This document shows, piece after piece, positions 43,636-48,554 of a stretch of 48,554 bases of DNA. Made by a program: the position numbers and the translations under genes. Every line of letters begins with the position of its first letter. Positions within the stretch are counted from its first letter, which is position 1. The DNA comes from Hyphochytrium catenoides (Eukaryota > Sar > Hyphochytriomycetes > Hyphochytriales > Hyphochytriaceae). The stretch spans positions 9,161 to 57,714 of the forward strand of contig FLMG01000623.1 of NCBI GenBank assembly GCA_900088475.1. Direction: 5' to 3'. The notes beneath the pieces were generated by a model. It was not told where the DNA came from. It did no database searches and saw nothing but the letters and a program-made list of their open reading frames with translations.

Positions 43636-46600
43636 CTAGATTCTCTCAGGATATTCGGCTGGACGGGGGAGAACAGGCTCGAAGCCTAATTCTTCCTTGG
43701 GAATGCTCTTCTCCTTCAGTTTTGCCTCGAAGGCCCGGACCATCGCGTGATGAGCTGCCTGCACCTGGCGAAGCTCACCCTGCAAAATATGCACGGCTTG
43801 ATTCTTGATGACAACGAGCTCCTCAATTCTTCCCTTGACTTGACCTACGGCTGGGCTTTCGAGGTTAGCTTTATTCAGGATCTCGTTGAGCTGGACCTCT
43901 TTCTGCTCTAGCTCGTCGCTCATCCCTTGAAGCTTCTTCTCTAGCAGCAGATGCTACACGTGCGGAGTAATACCGAGAAAGACAGTCATGACAGGGAAAG
44001 CGGACGTGAGACTTGATGACAGAGCGTTGGAGATGTCAGATGTAATGCAGCATACTGGAAGGGAACAAGTAAAAAGCTGTTGATACTCATGCAGTTGTGG
44101 CCATTCCTTCCCAGAGATTAGAGAAGCATTACTCGATGACAGGAGAGAATGAGTCAAGAGAGAAGATAGTAAGAGGGTAAGCCAAACTTCAGCACCTTGA
44201 AGCCTGCTTTGCGCTGCACGTCATAAATTGTATCCTGAAAGCGCTGGTGGAGGTCGTCTCTCTCTGTCTTGACTAGCTCATAGCGCTGACTTAACACCTG
44301 ATGACCATACCAGAGGACAGGAGCTCAGTATAGAGACAAAACGAGTGAGTAGGCAGAAGAGAGTTAACCTAAAGATGGAGGCGGACCATGATGAGAGAGA
44401 CTGCAGATAACCTCAAACTAGAAATAGAAGGTTGAGATAGGGTAGGAACAGACCGCATATCTACCTCATACTCCCATTGCATTGATCTGTACTGTTCTTC
44501 TAAAAGAAGCAGGCGTGCCTTGATGGAGCGGAACTGCTCCTTGTCCTCATTGTACTTCTCCAGCGCTTTCTTCAACCGCTGGACATCCTATAAGAAAGGA
44601 GAGAGAGATTGAGAGAGAGAAAGAAGGAATGTTGGACATAAAAGACACCTGCTAAAAGAAAAGTAGAAGGGAACAAGAGAGTTTTGCCGACTGACAGGAC
44701 ATAGGAGAGTGCGTTCTTCGGATGAGGGGAAGGAGGGAACGATGAGAAAAAACACAAGTTTCTTACATTTATTGCGGCTTGCAGAGGCTCGCTCATCCGT
44801 TTGTTCTCTTGAGCAATCTCATACATTTTCTTCTCGTCCTGCATCTCCTTTTTGCGCATCTCAGAGACGTCCTCCTGCGGAAGTAAAGTTGAGCTTTCTT
44901 TTGCTACTTGATGGTTCTCTCTCTTTCTCCTTCCTCTCCGTCTCTTTCTTTTCTCGTCCTCTCCTCTCTCTGCCTCTCTCTTTATCCTTCTCTCCCTCTC
45001 CTTCTCTTGCCTCGGCTTGTCTGTCTCGTTTGTTGCGTGAACCCCAATTCTTTCAGTTGACTCACGGGAAAGCTTTGCACTGTGCAATCTTTCTCCGTCA
45101 GTTCAAGCTGTACATCTCGCCCCATTCTTTTCTTCTTCTCCGCCTATGTCTCTCTCCTTCCCTCTGTCTTCCTCTATCCTCGTTACCTTGAGCACTTTGA
45201 TGAGGTCGAGGTTGCTGTGCGTGATATCGTTATAGTACGCTTTGATCTCGCTGAATGCCTGCTCGTGGCCCTTGATCAGAGTGGAGATGTGCGCATTCTT
45301 ACGGTCCTCAATCCTTTGAATCTCAGCTTTTCGTTTGCTCTCGAGCTCGTCACGCACGTTCTGATAGCAGTTGTTCGGCATCAAAGCAGAAAGCGCAGGA
45401 CAGAGAGAGACACAGAGAGCAAAGAAGGATGGCGAGCCAGAGGGACAACGGACACTGATGAGTTAAATCTCTACCAGGGGAGGGTTGTGACTGGTCTCTC
45501 TTTCGTCTCCTCCCTTCCCTCTCTCTCTTCCTCTCTTCTTTTCGTCTGTCTGTTTGGAACGCCAGCCACTTACTTTCTCTTTCTATCTCTCTCTCCCCTA
45601 ACTCTCTGTTCCTTTCTCTCGTTGAAGCGTCAGAGATTCCGATCCCATCCTTCATTTCTTGAAGTTGTGTCTCACCTTGGCCCTCTTCTCATACTTTAGG
45701 AGGATGTCTCTGTTCTGTCTCTCATAGTTCTGCCTCAAGATGGTGATGTTCTTATCGTGCTCTGTCTTGAGGTTTCTTATAAGGTTCTCATGGGACACTT
45801 CCATCTCTTTCATGTCCAGTCGCATGCTTCTCCGATCCTCCTTCAGCTCTGCCTCCACTTCCCGATGATCATCCTGAGAGAGCTTCAGCATCCCCTCCGC
45901 CTCTGGGGGAGAAAAAGGAGGACAAGAGGGAGAGATAGAGGAAGAAGAGAAGAAGACCGAGAAGGCGGGTTGAGAGGAAGGGACAGAAGAGAAGAAGGGT
46001 AGAAGGGTAGAGGAGGAAGTGACGTGAGTAGATCGATTCAGAAGTTGCAAAGAATTCCCAAGGAGAAGGAAGTAACCAAGATGCAAGAAGAGATCTGTTT
46101 AGAATAGATCTGAGAAAGAGGGCGAGATGGGAAAGGAGACATACCACCGAGGAAGAGAAAGAGATATGAGTGTGAGGGAGGGGGGAGAGAGACGAGAGAG
46201 AGAGAGGAGAGAGAGAGAAGAAGAAGAAGAGAGAAGAAGAAGAGGAACAGAGAGACAGAGAATAGCGAGACGGGAGAGAGAGAGCAGAAAGAGAGTACAG
46301 AAAGAGAAAAGGAGAGAGGCAGAGAGAGAAAGAGCGAGAGGAAAGCGAGAGAGACAACAAAATAATTGGAGAACAAGGACAGAGTAAGAGCCCTGGCGCC
46401 CCTGCTTCCCTCTCTTTCTCTGTCTTCTCTCTCTGTGTCTCGTCTTAAGTTACCTGTCTTTATTTTGGTGACCTCGTCCTGATGCTCATGGAGCAAGTGC
46501 TTCAGCCTTTGCTTGTACGCCTTGATCTCTACTTGGTGCTTCTCTACCATGTCCTGCATCTCTCTGTCTTTATTCATCAGCTCTGCTGTCCTATCTTCTA

Positions 46601-46826
46601 ACTGTTTCTTCTCTACAATCCAGAAATAGTTGACCCTCTCTCGCTGCTGTTGGAACTGCACTTGAGAGCCTTCTTCTTTCTTTGTCAGATTATAAAGGCG
46701 CTTGGCTTCCTCCGCCAGTGCCTTTCTCTCAGCCTCTTTCTCTTCATCTGCTGCTGCTGCCGCTGCTGCCGCAGGATCCAGAGGCTCTTCCTTCTTCTTC
46801 TTTCCCTTCTTCGCCTTGGGCGGCAT
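43636..46826 (-). CDS. DRC4: DRC4/GAS8, nexin-dynein regulatory complex subunit 4
   Basis: DRC4 (GAS8, trypanin, Chlamydomonas PF2) is a coiled-coil backbone subunit of the nexin-dynein regulatory complex, which links axonemal doublets and controls ciliary beating. Exons: 46826-46454, 45902-45676, 45360-45187, 44874-44767, 44587-44465, 44297-44196, 43953-43636; all phases agree, giving 474 aa (human GAS8: 478). After a Lys-rich start and an Ala run, the conserved blocks are in family order: LMNKDREMQDMVEKHQVEIK, RKNAHISTLIKGHEQAFSEI, KAYYNDITHSNLDLIK, QENKRMSEPLQAA, QYRSMQWEYE, QRKAGFK and KEVQLNEIL. The C terminus (LGFEPVLPRPAEYP) resembles the family tail. The start ATG precedes the typical basic N terminus. 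It implies that the organism builds motile 9+2 cilia. Confidence 0.96.
46141..46355 (+). repeat. Purine (GA/GAA) tract in DRC4 intron 1
   Basis: About 215 nt almost entirely of A and G on plus, including (GA)n and (GAA)n runs. On the DRC4 coding strand it is a long pyrimidine tract within the 551-nt first intron. Confidence 0.9.
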
Positions 46827-47236
46827 CTTTGCTTAGGTGTCACTTTTGACTCTCTCTCTCCCTGTTTCTCTTCGGACTCTAATTGGCGGCAACGCCAGCT
46901 GCCAAGGTATAGGATAGAGTATTCTTTGTCAACAGACAAGAGGTGGTCACCTTCAAGACAGATTAGGGCTTCATCCGATGGTAGGACTCTCTTCCACTCT
47001 CTTCTACCCAGTCTCGCTAGGGAGACAGTGTGAAGCGCTCGGGACCAAGGGACAGAGTTGACGTGGAGCTTTGGCGCTGGAAGGAGGGTTGGCAGAGTTC
47101 ACTAGCTTCCTTAACGCTATCTCCTCCCCCTTCTGACTTCCAACTTGCCTCTCTTCTTGCTCTTTCATTCTCGCTCTTCTCTCTCTTCTCGCACTCTCTT
47201 TCACGTCATCTTCCATTCCCTCTCTCTTAGACACAG

Positions 47237-47237
<1 letters not shown>

Positions 47238-47277
<40 letters not shown>

Positions 47278-47295
47278 CTCTCTCGCTCTCTCTCG

Positions 47296-47353
<58 letters not shown>

Positions 47354-47354
47354 T
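47238..47354 (+). repeat. CT microsatellite with TCGCTCTC units
   Basis: About 117 nt of (CT)n with a central run of short units each carrying one G (TCGCTCTC). Pyrimidine-rich on plus. Confidence 0.95.
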
Positions 47355-47754
47355 CCCTTCCTCTCCTCTCCTTCTGCCTGTCACACCCCAGATATCCTCT
47401 CTCTCTTATACAGCTCACCCTCTGTCTCCCTCATCCTTCGCTAGTTTCCTAGTCAAACTAGATGTTGCTCCTCTGCTGCCAACTCCCAGTAAACAACACG
47501 CTGACTCTCTTCATTCTCTGTCTCGCCGTACCCTGCGTTTAAAGGTATCGTTGATTCATCTCATGCTGTCTCTGTCTTCTCACAGTGATGCTGGTTGGGC
47601 TTTCATCCGTTACAGACCTTGGAGAAGATAAAATTCAATTGTTTCACTCCTTCTCCAGTAGGATAACAGTGGTTAGGCAGAAAGAACTTTTGAGCTTGAA
47701 AGTAACGAAAGGTTTCCATCACTCACACTATGTGTGGGGTCAAAGCCCACAAAC

Positions 47755-47755
<1 letters not shown>

Positions 47756-47798
<43 letters not shown>

Positions 47799-47898
47799 GA
47801 GAGAGCGAGAGACAGACACAGAGAGAGTGTGGAGAGAGAGAGAGAGAAGGAAGGAGAGAGAACGAGCAAAAGAGAGACACAGAGAGAGAAAAGAGAGG
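47756..47898 (+). repeat. GA microsatellite
   Basis: About 143 nt of (GA)n with scattered C, T and AC interruptions. It lies in the intergenic region left of the terminal gene. Confidence 0.95.
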
Positions 47899-48107
47899 AT
47901 CTCATCTGACAATAAGGCTCAAGAAGTATGAGTTAGGAAGTATGGCGCGGGAGACAGGCCCACAGGAGGTTGATCTTCCTCTTTCCCCACCTGCAAAGAT
48001 TTCTGACAGCCACGGATGGCGCATACCTCACGCAAGCGATAGGAAAACAGAGAAGCTAAGAAATAGAAAAAGAGACTTCATAGTCAAGACAGCACTGAGG
48101 GTTCGGC

Positions 48108-48159
48108 GAGAGAGAGAGAGAGAAGAGGAGAGCGAGAGAGAGAGAGAGAGAGAGAGAGG
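48108..48159 (+). repeat. GA microsatellite
   Basis: About 52 nt of (GA)n with one short interruption. Confidence 0.9.
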
Positions 48160-48241
48160 TGTCTGCAAGGGTTAGAGAGTTGGAGGAAGAGGCATCCAGT
48201 AACATAAACAGCGGAGAGAACTAAAAAGAAAGGGCCGGTAG

Positions 48242-48366
48242 ACGAGAGAAAGAGAAAGAGAGAGTGAGAGGTTTAGTGTGTGTGAGAGAGAGAGAGACAA
48301 AGATAGACAGAGAGAGAGAGTGTCAGAGAGAGAGAGGCGAGGGGAGAGAGAGAGAGAGAGAGACAG
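48242..48366 (+). repeat. GA/GT microsatellite just upstream of a start codon
   Basis: About 125 nt of (GA)n with a short GT run, ending 14 nt before the ATG at 48381. It would lie in the 5' leader or core promoter of the terminal gene. Confidence 0.9.
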
Positions 48367-48380
48367 CGTGAGAAGGAAAG

Positions 48381-48439
48381 ATGCCGGATCTCCTTACCTC
48401 CGAGACCCTTTATCGCAGCCTCGTCGATCAGAAAAACAT
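48381..48439 (+). CDS. First exon of an unidentified gene running off the right edge
   Basis: An ATG opens a 19-codon frame encoding MPDLLTSETLYRSLVDQKN. It is followed after two more bases by a consensus donor (GTGAGT, phase 2), and a pyrimidine-rich, intron-like stretch then runs to the window edge. The exon is too short to identify the product. Support is the clean ATG, the strong donor and the intron-like composition downstream. Confidence 0.5.
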
Positions 48440-48554
48440 GTGAGTTTGACGTTTCCTGTCTTCTCCTTCTCTCGCTCTTTCCAGTCTCTTCTTCGATGAG
48501 CTCAGGTCCCCTCACTCATCTAACCACCACCTCTTCCCACTCCTCTCATTCTCC

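Larger units (their letters stand above)
46827..48380. promoter_or_regulatory. Divergent intergenic region with large GA/CT tracts
   Basis: 1.55 kb between the DRC4 start (-) and the gene beginning at 48381 (+). It should hold both promoters. It carries four microsatellite blocks (listed separately) covering roughly a quarter of its length. The apparent open frame at about 47588-48175 is driven by Arg-Glu coding of the GA repeats and is not accepted as a gene. Confidence 0.55.

Noticed and set aside
47585-48175. Plus-strand ORF of about 196 codons
   Set aside because: Its length comes from GA repeats read as Arg-Glu. The non-repeat parts resemble no family, and it lies in a divergent promoter region.
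1-48554. CRISPR arrays, bacterial operons, integrated viral or transposon genes
   Set aside because: No spaced direct repeats, no polymerase, integrase, transposase or capsid-like coding regions, and all confident genes are intron-containing eukaryotic genes.

Overview
This 48.6 kb window is nuclear DNA of an intron-rich eukaryote. The evidence is GT-AG introns whose phases close exactly across whole genes, and products that are eukaryote-specific: a TOR kinase, the axonemal protein DRC4/GAS8, and a CC2D1/Lgd protein with DM14 and C2 domains. DRC4 implies motile cilia or flagella at some life stage. Short introns (about 70-550 nt), roughly 50% GC and abundant GA/CT microsatellites suggest a flagellated microbial eukaryote or alga. 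I cannot assign a lineage from sequence alone. There are no bacterial operons, CRISPR arrays, rRNA genes or recognisable transposons.

Layout: 1-4061 holds no gene I can support, but carries GA/CT tracts and an 80-codon CAG/CAA tract. 4062-12474 (+) is a 20-exon gene for an acidic, repeat-rich protein containing two tandem copies of a TPR-like module that share exon boundaries. 12475-14510 is a spacer with a short upstream ORF at its end. 14511-19502 (+) is the CC2D1/Lgd orthologue. 20043-22342 (-) is an unnamed coiled-coil protein, convergent with CC2D1. 23406-41586 (-) is a complete TOR kinase gene. I could place 58 exons that join without a frame error into 2526 codons, from N-terminal HEAT repeats to the terminal WCPFW of FATC. 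42359-43267 (+) is a membrane-anchored J-domain protein, divergent from TOR. 43636-46826 (-) is DRC4, 7 exons and 474 aa. At the right edge, 48381 (+) starts a gene that leaves the window after one exon.

The genes are not an obvious functional unit: growth signalling (TOR), endosome/ESCRT-III biology (CC2D1), axoneme (DRC4), chaperone co-factor (J protein) and two proteins of unknown role. The most unusual items are the internally duplicated TPR-like gene and its ambiguous exon 2 end, a potential frame-shifting cassette exon near the 3' end of CC2D1, substitutions in the TOR rapamycin-binding site, and a pyrimidine bias of the introns that follows gene orientation. Exon models come from reading splice sites by eye, supported by frame closure and by homology recalled for TOR, DRC4 and CC2D1. 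No transcript data or searches were used.
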